Shown here: piece by piece, positions 1-7,674 of the stretch
Numbering within the stretch: position 1 is the stretch's first letter
Layout of the letters: every line of letters starts with the position of its first letter
Source: DATCTV01 sp964400685
GTDB lineage: Bacteria > Desulfobacterota > Desulfomonilia > UBA1062
NCBI GenBank assembly: GCA_964400685.1
Contig: CAYNVT010000088.1
Span: forward strand, 1-17,151
Direction of reading: 5' to 3'
DNA: 17,151 bases
Program-made: the position numbers and the translations under genes
Notes under the pieces: generated by a model
The model's database searches: none
What the model saw: the letters and a program-made list of their open reading frames with translations, nothing else
What the model was told of the DNA's origin: nothing

Positions 1-1296
1 CGGTACGATCTGTCCGTTAACTTTTGCGCCGGTGCACTGGTTACCAAGCTCGGTGTGTATGGAATAGGCGAAATCTAGAGGGGTTGAGCCCGATGGGAAC
101 CTGTGAACGTCACCCTTCGGAGTAAATACATATACCTCCTCGGGATAGAGGTCTACCTTAACGCTTTCAAGGAATTCCCTTGGGTCATGCAGTTCCTTCT
201 GCCATTCGAGCAGGCGTCTCAGCCATGTGAATTTTTTCCCGTCCTGGTCTGTAAGGCCTGTACGCTCCTTGTACTGCCAGTGTGCGGCAATGCCCTCGTT
301 TGCAATGCGGTCCATCTCATGCGTTCTTATCTGGAATTCGATTCTTTCGCCTACAGGGCCGAAAACTGTCGTATGCAGCGACTGGTACATATTGGTCTTG
401 GGCATCGCGATGAAATCCTTTATCCTCGATTGTATGGGTTTCCAGAGGGAATGAATAATTCCCAGGACTTCATAGCACTCGGCGACCGTGTCGACAATGA
501 TCCTGATTCCGAGGATATCATAGACACCCTCGAACGGTATGCCTTGTTTCTTCAGCTTCTGATAGACGCTGTACAGGTGCTTTATCCTGCCGTTGACTTC
601 TGCTTTCAGTCCCTGCTCTTCGATTTTTACTTTGACCCTGCCCATTATATCGCCGAGATAGCTTTCCTTTTCCTTTGCCACCGTTGTGAGTTTTGATTTG
701 ACAGTGTTGTAACCTATCGGGTCGAGATACTTGATGCTCAGTTCCTCGAGTTCAATCTGCATCCAGTGAATTCCAAGACGGTTGGCGAGCGGGGCATAAA
801 TATCAAGGGTTTCCTTTGCTATCCTCTGCTGGGCCTGCGGGTTGTGATGATCAAGTGTTCTCATATTATGAAGTCTGTCAGCCAGCTTTATCAAAAGTAT
901 CCTCAAATCCTTGCTTACCGCCAGCAGCATCTTTCTGAAGTTTTCGGCCTGATGCTCCTCGAGGGAATGGAAATGAATCTTGCTTATCTTTGTGAGCCCG
1001 TCGACGATAACGGCGACCTCGTCATCGAATGTATTTTTAATGTCATCAACCGTTGTGAGGCTGTCTTCAATCGTATCATGCAGGAGCGCAGCTGCGACTG
1101 CTACCGCCCCGAGATGAAGCTTGGCTGTCAACAGTGCGACTTCCAGGGGATGATTAAGATATGGTTCTCCACTCAGCCTCATCTGTCCCTGATGAACACG
1201 GGCCGAAAAGACATAGGCCTTTTCAACCGGGCGCAGGTCGGCATCGGGCTCGCTGGCAGATACAGCGTCAAGAATATCGTTAATTCTTACCGTCAA
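1..1296 (-). CDS. rsh: Bifunctional (p)ppGpp synthetase/hydrolase (RelA/SpoT homologue), C-terminus cut by window edge
   Basis: Makes and degrades the stringent-response alarmone (p)ppGpp in the cytoplasm. The 432 visible codons read through without a stop. The N-terminal HD hydrolase domain (about 30-150) keeps H49, HD at 73-74, ED at 77-78 and D140/N144 in LADRLHN. The synthetase domain (about 230-345) has GVYDILGIR near 257 and YQSLHT near 304. The RIKD motif at 291-294 is the RxKD form of bifunctional Rel/SpoT enzymes, whereas synthesis-only RelA has ExDD. A TGS domain starts near 384 (EEVYVFTPKGDVHRFP) and is cut by the window; the later helical and ACT parts are outside. The start is TTG at 1294-1296: an in-frame stop lies at 1315-1317, no ATG or GTG intervenes, and AAGGAA sits 6 nt upstream. 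It overlaps the end of proS by 17 nt, so translation is probably coupled. Family assignment is very secure; the start is well supported. Confidence 0.95.
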   Translation of the reverse strand, partial: MTVRINDILDAVSASEPDADLRPVEKAYVFSARVHQGQMRLSGEPYLNHPLEVALLTAKLHLGAVAVAAALLHDTIEDSLTTVDDIKNTFDDEVAVIVDGLTKISKIHFHSLEEHQAENFRKMLLAVSKDLRILLIKLADRLHNMRTLDHHNPQAQQRIAKETLDIYAPLANRLGIHWMQIELEELSIKYLDPIGYNTVKSKLTTVAKEKESYLGDIMGRVKVKIEEQGLKAEVNGRIKHLYSVYQKLKKQGIPFEGVYDILGIRIIVDTVAECYEVLGIIHSLWKPIQSRIKDFIAMPKTNMYQSLHTTVFGPVGERIEFQIRTHEMDRIANEGIAAHWQYKERTGLTDQDGKKFTWLRRLLEWQKELHDPREFLESVKVDLYPEEVYVFTPKGDVHRFPSGSTPLDFAYSIHTELGNQCTGAKVNGQIVP

Positions 1297-3013
1297 TAAT
1301 AATTCCTTTTTCCCTCAGCATCTCAGCCAGTGTTTTAAGGGCGTCGGAGGGGCTGACTTTTGTCACATTGCCTGTAGCCCTTTCCCTTATCTCTATGAGG
1401 CCTTCCGCAAGACCTTTCGAGCCTATTGTAACCCTGTATGGAACACCTATGAGATCGGCATCCTTGAACTTGAACCCCGGCCTTAAATCCCTGTCGTCAA
1501 TGAGCACATCCAGACCTGTTTGCTTTAGTACCGAATATAAATCTTGGGCCGTTGCCACAACCTGTGGATTTCTTAAATCCAGGGGGAGCACTATCACCGA
1601 AAACGGCGCAATAGGCAGAGGGAATATGATGCCGTCACCGTCATGGTTCTGTTCTATGGCGGCTGCGACAACCCTGCTTACTCCAATTCCGTAGCAACCC
1701 ATTATCATTGGTTTGAGGTCACCCTTTTCGTCAAGAAAATCTGCATGCATTGTTTTTGAATATTTGGTCCCCAGTTTGAATACATGACCGACCTCTATTC
1801 CGCGAATGGCCTCCAGCGTACCGCTGCATCTCGGGCATGAATCACCGGGGAGCGCATTCCTGATGTCATCCGATTTTTCAATCTTCGCATCGCGCGAGAG
1901 CCATACATTTTTCAGGTGATGATCAAGCTCATTAGCCCCTGTTACATATGGCCCGTCGTCAAGGGAGATATCCGCCACTATCCTGATTTTAAGCCCGACA
2001 GGTCCGGCAAAACCCCTGGGGGCGCCGGTTGCCCTGGCAATCATGTCTTCATCGGCCAGTTCAAGATTCTCGACCCCGAGGGAGCGTTTGAGCTTTGCCT
2101 CGTTTACCTCGTGATCGCCTCTGACAAGTGCTGCTGCAATGCCTTTATCGGTATTGTAAATCATGGTTTTGATCAGTGAGGTCTTCTCTATGCCAAGGAA
2201 TTCGCAGACTTCCTCGACCGTTCTTATGTCGGGTGTATGCACTTTCTCGGGGGAGAAATTACCCGCTGCTTCAGCATTCACTGTCTTCTCCTGTTTTCTG
2301 ATCTCGGCCTTTTCAACATTCGCCGCATAGCTGCATTCGGTGCAGCTCAGGATAATGTCCTCGCCTGTATCGGCAAGCACCATGAACTCGTGTGAAAAGT
2401 TGCCGCCTATAGGTCCGGAATCGGCCTCGACCGCCTTGAATTTAAGCCCGCAGCGTTCAAAGATCTTTTCATAAGCCTTAAATTGAGATTCGTAGCTTTT
2501 TTCCGCACCCTGGTCATCCTTGTCAAATGAGTATGCATCCTTCATCATGAATTCACGGGCGCGCATGACCCCGAAGCGCGGGCGTATCTCATCCCTGAAT
2601 TTTGCCTGTATCTGATAGAGCGTTACAGGCAGATCCTTATATGAGTTCAACTCGGACCTTACCATGTCCGTAATTACTTCCTCATGCGTGGGCCCCAGGC
2701 AGAATTCGGCGTTTTTTCTGTCCTTGAATCTTAAGAGTTCCTTGCCGTATATGTCCCAGCGGCCGCTTTCCTGCCATATCTCACAGGGTTGAACTCCCGG
2801 CATCAGAACCTCCTGGGCGCCTGCGGCGTTCATTTCCTCTCTGATTATTTTTTCAACCTTTTTGAGAGCCAGCAGGCCATACGGCAGCCAGGAATATATA
2901 CCGCTTGAAAGTTTTTTTATCATACCGGCTCTGAGCATAAGCCTGTGGCTTGCAACCTCGGCGTCTCTCGGGTCTTCCTTCATCGTCTTTAAAAACATGC
3001 CTGAAAACTTCAT
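1280..3013 (-). CDS. proS: Prolyl-tRNA synthetase, bacterial type with editing domain
   Basis: Charges tRNA(Pro) with proline in the cytoplasm. At 577 aa it has the usual length of the bacterial-type enzyme. Visible class II motifs: motif 1 region near 50-75, GPTHEE at 108-112, motif 2 (FRDEIRPRFGVMRAREFMMKDAYSF, split here as 139-147 and 148-163), and motif 3 GCYGIGVSR at 439-447. The inserted editing domain (about 235-385) that clears mis-acylated alanine contains the LIKTM lysine near 282 and GDHEVNEAKL at 299-308. Two CxxC pairs (224/227 and 393/396) flank the insertion and could form a zinc knuckle; this is inference. The C-terminal anticodon-binding domain is about 470-577. The ATG overlaps the ispG stop by 4 nt (ATGA), and the 3' end contains the start of rsh. 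It is therefore the middle gene of an ispG-proS-rsh operon. Confidence 0.97.
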   Translation of the reverse strand: MKFSGMFLKTMKEDPRDAEVASHRLMLRAGMIKKLSSGIYSWLPYGLLALKKVEKIIREEMNAAGAQEVLMPGVQPCEIWQESGRWDIYGKELLRFKDRKNAEFCLGPTHEEVITDMVRSELNSYKDLPVTLYQIQAKFRDEIRPRFGVMRAREFMMKDAYSFDKDDQGAEKSYESQFKAYEKIFERCGLKFKAVEADSGPIGGNFSHEFMVLADTGEDIILSCTECSYAANVEKAEIRKQEKTVNAEAAGNFSPEKVHTPDIRTVEEVCEFLGIEKTSLIKTMIYNTDKGIAAALVRGDHEVNEAKLKRSLGVENLELADEDMIARATGAPRGFAGPVGLKIRIVADISLDDGPYVTGANELDHHLKNVWLSRDAKIEKSDDIRNALPGDSCPRCSGTLEAIRGIEVGHVFKLGTKYSKTMHADFLDEKGDLKPMIMGCYGIGVSRVVAAAIEQNHDGDGIIFPLPIAPFSVIVLPLDLRNPQVVATAQDLYSVLKQTGLDVLIDDRDLRPGFKFKDADLIGVPYRVTIGSKGLAEGLIEIRERATGNVTKVSPSDALKTLAEMLREKGIIIDGKN

Positions 3014-4074
3014 TCCTTGAACTCCTTTTCGATCTTGTCGGTAATTGTTTTTATTATTTCGTTGTTCTTTATTCTTTTAATTGGCTTGCCCCGCATGAAG
3101 AGCATGGCGCCCTTTTTATCGCATGCGACCCCGATATCCGCATCCCTGGCCTCTCCCGGTCCGTTCACGATGCAGCCCATGACCGCAACGCTCATGTGAC
3201 GTTTAATCCCCGAAAGGCAGTCTTCCAGCTCGGATGCTATCTGCCCTACATCAGCATTGGCCCTGGCGCATGTGGGACAGGAGATTACGCGGATCCCCTC
3301 TTTTTTAAGTCCGAGGCATTCGAGAAGGACTTTGCCTGCCACGATTTCCTTTACGGGGTCGGCGGACAGTGAAACACGGATCGTATCCCCGATGCCCTCT
3401 TCAAGGAGTATCCCTATTCCGGCGGCACTCCTTATAGCCCCTGAAAACATTGTCCCAGCCTCAGTCACACCGAGATGCAGAGGCCTGTCTGAAATGCGGG
3501 AAAATAGTCTGTATGCCGAAACCGTCTCCAGTACATCGGAAGATTTGAGGGAAACCTTTATCGCGTCAAGTCCGAAATCTTCAAGTATCATGACCTGCTC
3601 CCGTGCCGTTTCGACAAGCGCCCCCACCCTGTCTTTACCGAACCGGCTCAGCACGGACCTTTTTACCGATCCCATATTCACACCGACACGTACAGGAACT
3701 TTATAATCTATTGCTGCTTTGGCGACCTTTTTAACCTTATCCCTCGATCCTATATTTCCGGGGTTTATTCTTATACAGTCGGCACCGGCAATGATTGCGC
3801 CAACTGCAAGGCGGTAGTCGAAATGAATATCCGCTACAACAGGAATACCGGCATGTTTTTTTATTTCGGCAAACGCAGCCAGGGATTCTTCATCAGGGAT
3901 GCTGATTCTGGCAATATCACACCCTGCCTTTTCAAGCGCCGCTATCTGTGCGCACGTGGCTTTGATATCGGTTGTAAGGGTATTGGTCATAGATTGGACG
4001 GTTAAAGGCGCACCGCCTCCGACCTGTACCCCCCCAACTAAGATTCTTCGGGTTTTTTCACGGGGTAGCGTCAT
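3010..4074 (-). CDS. ispG: 4-hydroxy-3-methylbut-2-enyl diphosphate synthase (GcpE)
   Basis: Penultimate step of the MEP isoprenoid pathway: reductive ring opening of MEcPP to HMBPP on a [4Fe-4S] cluster, in the cytoplasm. At 354 aa it is the short two-domain bacterial form. The N-terminal TIM barrel begins with VQSMTNTLTTD at 26-36 and includes DIHFDYRLA near 82-90 and INPGNIG near 103-109. The C-terminal cluster domain has CPTC (C266, C269), C301 in MGCIVNGPGEA, and E308, the expected three cysteines plus glutamate ligand. An in-frame TAA lies directly before the ATG, which fixes the start. No Shine-Dalgarno sequence is visible and a plausible -10 box ends 7 nt upstream, so the message may be leaderless. 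First gene of the minus-strand operon, overlapping proS by 4 nt. Confidence 0.97.
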   Translation of the reverse strand: MTLPREKTRRILVGGVQVGGGAPLTVQSMTNTLTTDIKATCAQIAALEKAGCDIARISIPDEESLAAFAEIKKHAGIPVVADIHFDYRLAVGAIIAGADCIRINPGNIGSRDKVKKVAKAAIDYKVPVRVGVNMGSVKRSVLSRFGKDRVGALVETAREQVMILEDFGLDAIKVSLKSSDVLETVSAYRLFSRISDRPLHLGVTEAGTMFSGAIRSAAGIGILLEEGIGDTIRVSLSADPVKEIVAGKVLLECLGLKKEGIRVISCPTCARANADVGQIASELEDCLSGIKRHMSVAVMGCIVNGPGEARDADIGVACDKKGAMLFMRGKPIKRIKNNEIIKTITDKIEKEFKE

Positions 4075-4081
4075 TTAAGTC

Positions 4082-4111
4082 AGAATAACACAGACTCAAC
4101 TTATCACTCAA
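4082..4111 (-). promoter_or_regulatory. Candidate promoter for ispG-proS-rsh
   Basis: On the minus strand, TTGAGT (complement of 4106-4111) and TATTCT (complement of 4082-4087) are separated by 18 bp, close to the sigma-70 consensus. A second TTGAGT (complement of 4094-4099) lies 12 bp downstream of the first. The -10 box ends 7 nt before the ispG ATG, which would put the transcription start at or next to the start codon. Found by eye only; the 69-bp spacer must also hold the promoter of the divergent HDOD gene, for which no convincing boxes were found. Confidence 0.35.
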
Positions 4112-4143
4112 GTTTATTGCTTTCTTTTTCGATAAGAATACTC

Positions 4144-5916
4144 ATGTTGAAAGTGACACCAGCGAATATCGACAGGATACTCGATGAAATCGAAATACCG
4201 ACACTGCCTTCGATAGCATCTGCAATAATGGAAAGGACTCTCGACGACTGGGCGAATGCGAAGAACCTTACAGGCATGGTTGAAAAGGACACCGCCCTGG
4301 CTGCCAAAGTCCTGAAGGTCGCCAACTCGCCTTTTTATCACCGCATCAAGGAGATCTCCACAATCAGAAGCGCCGTAGTCCTTCTGGGTATGAATGTCTT
4401 AAGAAGCATTGTCCTGAGCATTTCTGTCATTAATCTTTTTAACAGCAACAAGAAGAATGTCATCGACCTGTACAGATTCTGGCAGCACAGCATATCATGC
4501 GCCGTCTGCTCCAGGATGATTGCGGCAAAAACGCTGCCGGCCTGCGAGGAGGACGCCTTTGCAGCAGGTCTTCTGCATGACATCGGAAAGATAGTGCTTG
4601 ACCAGAACATATGCCTTGGCGGCGAATATCAGGAAATTATCGAACGTGTAAATTCGGGTACGACCGATGTCATAAAGTGCGAAAACAGCCTTATCGGAAT
4701 GAACCATGCAGATATCGGCAAAAAGCTTATCGAGAAATGGAATCTGCCGAAAGTGCTGTGTGAAGCCGTGGGGGCGCATCACAAACAGCCTGAAGTGGAC
4801 ATGCTGGACGCAAGGGATGAGATGCTGTGTGCAATCGTAAATATTGCAGACAAGATCACTAACCATCTCGGGCTGGGTATAAGCACCCGTTCCTCCGACT
4901 TTATAGACCCGGCTGTTCTGGCAAAGGCCGGACTTGGCAATAAAGAACTGCAGGAGATATCTCTTGAACTGAAAGACAGTGTCACTGCGATCAGCGACGA
5001 ACTCGGGATTCCGAAAATCGAACCCAAGACGTATTTCGAGATACTGCAGGCGGCCAACACTCAGCTTGGCAGGATGAGTCTGGATCTGGAGCAGAAAAAG
5101 CTTGCGCTGGAAAGGCGGACGGTCGAACTTACCGGCCTGAACAGGATGTCCAGCCAGCTGCAATCCTCCATGAAGCTCTCGGAAATTACCGAGATACTGA
5201 CATCGAATGCGCTCACTATTATGGGGTCTTCAAATGTCAGATGCCTTGTAAGGCTTTCAGGCATGCGGATATTATTTACCGAAAGCGTTATAGAAAAGGG
5301 CATTATCTCTACGCGCTCTGGAATCACGAATGCGACGAAGGATATTCTGGTGAGGACCCAGGGCATATACCCGAAACAGAACGGCATAATATATGTGCCT
5401 GTCAAGGTGGAAGGCAGCATTATCGGGGTGATTGAATCCACACCGACTGAAGAGCAGCATGAAGATATAACAGAGAGGACTCTTCTTTTAAGGACTATTG
5501 CAGAGGTCGGCGGGCATGCAATCGAAAGGGCGACCCTTGTCGCCAAGAACCTGAAGGCTGAAAGGCTGGCGGCAGTCTCAAAGACAGCAATAGCCGCCAA
5601 CCATGAAATAAACAGCCCCCTTACGACTATCCTTCTGAAGCTGGACATGCTTTTAAGGGACAAGTCAATCAAAACGGAAACTTATGTTACAATCAAAGGG
5701 ATCAAGGAGGAAGCATCCAAGATAAAAGATCTGGTCAAAAGAATGCTTGAAATATCAGATGTTGTTGAAACCGACTACCTGAAGCATGAAAGCAAAACAG
5801 AAAAAATGCTTGATATGAAAACATCTGCAAAGAAGTCTGAAGCTTCTGCTGATAAAAAATCCGAGCAGAAAAAACCTGATAGCGAGACCCCCGGTTTCGA
5901 GGATTATCTGGAATGA
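4144..5916 (+). CDS. HDOD-GAF signalling protein with C-terminal histidine-kinase-like dimerisation helix pair, no ATPase domain
   Basis: Cytoplasmic signalling protein of 590 aa; the exact role is unknown. The HDOD domain (about 8-210) opens with IEIPTLPSIASAIM and keeps an HD-like metal site pattern (LLHDIGK with H145-D146, NHADIG near 187, AHH at 211-213). A predicted coiled coil (about 300-335) leads to a GAF-like sensor domain (about 335-465). Then a segment resembling a histidine-kinase DHp domain (about 470-540) has the H-box-like ANHEINSPLTTI, with candidate phospho-acceptor H487. The sequence then runs into a Lys/Glu/Ser-rich tail and ends; no N, G1 or G2 boxes of an HATPase domain are present. 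The ATG at 4144 aligns with the usual HDOD start; an in-frame TTG at 4117 would add 9 residues. Neither has a strong ribosome site. It overlaps the SMR gene by 4 nt. HDOD proteins are known in motility, biofilm and developmental signalling, mostly with unknown ligands. Confidence 0.85.
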   Translation: MLKVTPANIDRILDEIEIPTLPSIASAIMERTLDDWANAKNLTGMVEKDTALAAKVLKVANSPFYHRIKEISTIRSAVVLLGMNVLRSIVLSISVINLFNSNKKNVIDLYRFWQHSISCAVCSRMIAAKTLPACEEDAFAAGLLHDIGKIVLDQNICLGGEYQEIIERVNSGTTDVIKCENSLIGMNHADIGKKLIEKWNLPKVLCEAVGAHHKQPEVDMLDARDEMLCAIVNIADKITNHLGLGISTRSSDFIDPAVLAKAGLGNKELQEISLELKDSVTAISDELGIPKIEPKTYFEILQAANTQLGRMSLDLEQKKLALERRTVELTGLNRMSSQLQSSMKLSEITEILTSNALTIMGSSNVRCLVRLSGMRILFTESVIEKGIISTRSGITNATKDILVRTQGIYPKQNGIIYVPVKVEGSIIGVIESTPTEEQHEDITERTLLLRTIAEVGGHAIERATLVAKNLKAERLAAVSKTAIAANHEINSPLTTILLKLDMLLRDKSIKTETYVTIKGIKEEASKIKDLVKRMLEISDVVETDYLKHESKTEKMLDMKTSAKKSEASADKKSEQKKPDSETPGFEDYLE

Positions 5917-6245
5917 TTGATATGAGCTGGCTGCTTCTTGCCGGGGCGATATTCTTCGAGGTTGCCGGGACGACCTGCCTTAAAATTTCAGACGGCTTTT
6001 CAAAGGTTTTGCCAGTTGTTTTAATGATCGTTTTTTATATCGCAAGCATGTACCTGCTGTCGCTCGTGCTTAAAAAAATAGAGGTGGGAATAGCTTATGC
6101 CATCTGGTCCGGTGTGGGAACCGCAACGATAACTCTCATAGGCATAGCGTTTTTCAGTGAAAGCATGAACATTCTCAAAATAGGCGGGATACTTCTTGTG
6201 ATTGCAGGCGTTACAATTCTTAACCTTGCCGGAAGCCCTCATTAA
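5913..6245 (+). CDS. Small multidrug resistance (SMR) family transporter, EmrE-like
   Basis: Inner-membrane proton-coupled exporter of 110 aa, the normal SMR length, with four hydrophobic helices (about 4-22, 31-53, 58-78, 86-106). E16 in the first helix (FFEVAGTT) is the conserved proton/substrate-binding glutamate (E14 in EmrE). Y62 and W65 in GIAYAIWSGVG match EmrE Y60 and W63. These features favour the EmrE (quaternary cation/drug) branch over the guanidinium exporters, though the true substrate cannot be read from sequence. The ATG overlaps the preceding HDOD stop (ATGA); GAGGA lies 9 nt upstream. A second in-frame ATG at 5922 is possible. Translational coupling to the HDOD protein suggests shared expression. 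A terminator hairpin follows. Confidence 0.93.
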   Translation: MIDMSWLLLAGAIFFEVAGTTCLKISDGFSKVLPVVLMIVFYIASMYLLSLVLKKIEVGIAYAIWSGVGTATITLIGIAFFSESMNILKIGGILLVIAGVTILNLAGSPH

Positions 6246-6266
6246 AAAACAGCATTACCAGAAAAC

Positions 6267-6308
6267 AGCCTGACCAGGCTCACCTATACAGGCGCCTGGT
6301 TGCTTTTA
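6267..6308 (+). terminator. Probable rho-independent terminator after the SMR gene
   Basis: ACCAGGC at 6273-6279 pairs with GCCTGGT at 6294-6300. The loop contains a further CCT/AGG pairing, and outer AGC/GCT can extend the stem. A short T-rich run (TTGCTTTT) follows. It is 27 nt past the SMR stop codon, the expected place for the end of the HDOD-SMR transcript. The T tract is interrupted, so termination may be incomplete. Confidence 0.6.
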
Positions 6309-6312
6309 TGTA

Positions 6313-6339
6313 GAAGGTTTTTTAGCCTCTAAAACCTTC
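6313..6339. repeat. Short inverted repeat in the convergent spacer
   Basis: GAAGGTTTT at 6313-6321 is the exact reverse complement of AAAACCTTC at 6331-6339, with a 9-nt loop. It lies between the SMR terminator and the terminator of the minus-strand PHP gene. It may act as a backup terminator hairpin or be a small repeat; no coding potential is evident in the surrounding 244-bp spacer (6246-6489). Confidence 0.5.
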
Positions 6340-6417
6340 GTCTGATATATAATCTATCGACTGGAATGGATTTTACTTGAGTGATTTTTTTCAAATTATT
6401 TTGTTCTGATTCAATAT

Positions 6418-6455
6418 TAAAAAAAGCAAGCCGGCGATTTTTCACCGGCTTGCTT
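6418..6455 (-). terminator. Strong rho-independent terminator of the PHP hydrolase gene
   Basis: A perfect 11-bp stem, AAGCAAGCCGG at 6424-6434 with CCGGCTTGCTT at 6445-6455, encloses a 10-nt loop. Read on the minus strand, the stem is followed by a run of seven T residues. It lies 35 nt beyond the stop codon of the minus-strand gene ending at 6490, so that gene is very likely a single-gene transcript. Confidence 0.9.
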
Positions 6456-6489
6456 GAATGATAATGTTAACTTGAAAATTTGTTCAGTT

Positions 6490-7560
6490 TCAGTTTGCGA
6501 AATCAATCCATATCGGGGCGGTCACAGCTATCTGTATGCCGCCGTCAGTTGCCTCTATGGTATTCAGCTCATAGATCTTTACAAAATAGTATGTATCACT
6601 GGAAAGATGAACTGTGGGCTGCCAGACATATTCTGCTGCATCCTCACTGAAGGTTTTTGTTGCCAGGATAGCGCCCTTATTTGTTATGAGTTCCATCTTG
6701 AGTATTGGCTCGTTATCCGTGACTGAGACTGTAAAGGTAATGTCCGGATCGCTGGTAGCAATCTGCGAACCCATCCATACAGAGCCGGCCTTGAAGACAA
6801 CGCTCATATCAGGATCATCGGTTGAATATACCCTTCGTTTGCGGATTGAATCAAATAGAGCTGCTCTTGAAAGAGATGATGCAACGATCGCCGTGCGGTG
6901 ACAGTTTGTGTTCATGCTGTGGTTGTCCTGGTTGTTTGCAGGTGCCACGTGCCATCCCTTATCCAGCGCCTTGATGTACTGAAGAACATACTTGTTATCA
7001 TTGTTGCCTGTTCCGCTGTTGCCGGTCTCAAGGAGGCACATATACTTGTCGTCCTTGGGGATGTATCTGAAGTTGTTGTAGTCCATAATCTGTTCGCCGG
7101 GATGATTATACTGGCCGATGCCATTGTTCAAACGCAGCCACATGTAGAACGGATCAACTGCCATGATTGCGATGGTGTTTGTCTGTTTTGCGGTGTCAAA
7201 AACATTTATGTGACCCTGAAGAGGATTGCCCCATTCAAAGCCCCTGATTGCGCAGAAGCTGCCATCAGCGTTGTATTTATCGGCGACACTGCCGATTATT
7301 TTCCACATGAACGGCAGGACCTGTTCACTGTGGTCTGTAAGCGCGTAGAAATCATACTTTGCCACGTCGCGCGCCCACTTGAAATTGTCTTCCGGTGAGC
7401 CCTTGCCGTCCGAGAAATTGCTGTGTGCATGAAGGCTTCCGAAATAGATGTTTAAACCGCCCAGCAGTGCATTCTGATCGGCCATCGCGCTTGTAGCAAT
7501 TATTGCCACGAAAAACAAAGATAATACTGTTTCAGAAACTAAGCTGAATCCCTTTTTCAT
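6490..7560 (-). CDS. Secreted PHP-superfamily metallohydrolase (CehA/McbA-like)
   Basis: Predicted exported hydrolase of 356 aa. A Sec signal peptide covers about 1-27 (Lys-Lys start, hydrophobic core, cleavage after ATSAMA). The PHP domain shows the metal-site series HxH at 44/46 (YFGSLHAHSNFSDG), D51, DH at 76-77 (ALTDHS), E109 in RGFEWG, H117 in GHINVF, H153 in YNHPGE, and D212/H214 in NQDNH. All expected metal ligands seem present, so it is probably an active tri-metal phosphoesterase or related hydrolase. A C-terminal beta-rich region (about 255-356) looks like a carbohydrate- or Ig-like sandwich. The substrate is unknown; related proteins are loosely called CehA/McbA hydrolases. A very good ribosome site (AGGAGAAGG) precedes the ATG by 5 nt. 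It has its own terminator and no operon partner. Confidence 0.85.
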   Translation of the reverse strand: MKKGFSLVSETVLSLFFVAIIATSAMADQNALLGGLNIYFGSLHAHSNFSDGKGSPEDNFKWARDVAKYDFYALTDHSEQVLPFMWKIIGSVADKYNADGSFCAIRGFEWGNPLQGHINVFDTAKQTNTIAIMAVDPFYMWLRLNNGIGQYNHPGEQIMDYNNFRYIPKDDKYMCLLETGNSGTGNNDNKYVLQYIKALDKGWHVAPANNQDNHSMNTNCHRTAIVASSLSRAALFDSIRKRRVYSTDDPDMSVVFKAGSVWMGSQIATSDPDITFTVSVTDNEPILKMELITNKGAILATKTFSEDAAEYVWQPTVHLSSDTYYFVKIYELNTIEATDGGIQIAVTAPIWIDFAN

Positions 7561-7674
7561 GATACCTTCTCCTCATATAAAAATTAGATATTTTTATTAT
7601 CAAACGATAATTAATTGCAGTTAGCATCTATCGGCTTCTTTGTCCAGTTCATTAAACTTAAACGCCTGTATATT

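Noticed and set aside
103..1299. Plus-strand open frames across the first 1.3 kb
   Set aside because: They are opposite the continuous rsh reading, whose catalytic motifs are intact; the plus-strand products resemble nothing.
4495..5672. Long minus-strand open frames within the HDOD gene
   Set aside because: Antisense to a well-conserved domain protein; no plausible start context or family match.
6246..6489. Possible small RNA or gene in the largest spacer
   Set aside because: It holds two facing terminators and one inverted repeat. No promoter pair or coding frame stood out.
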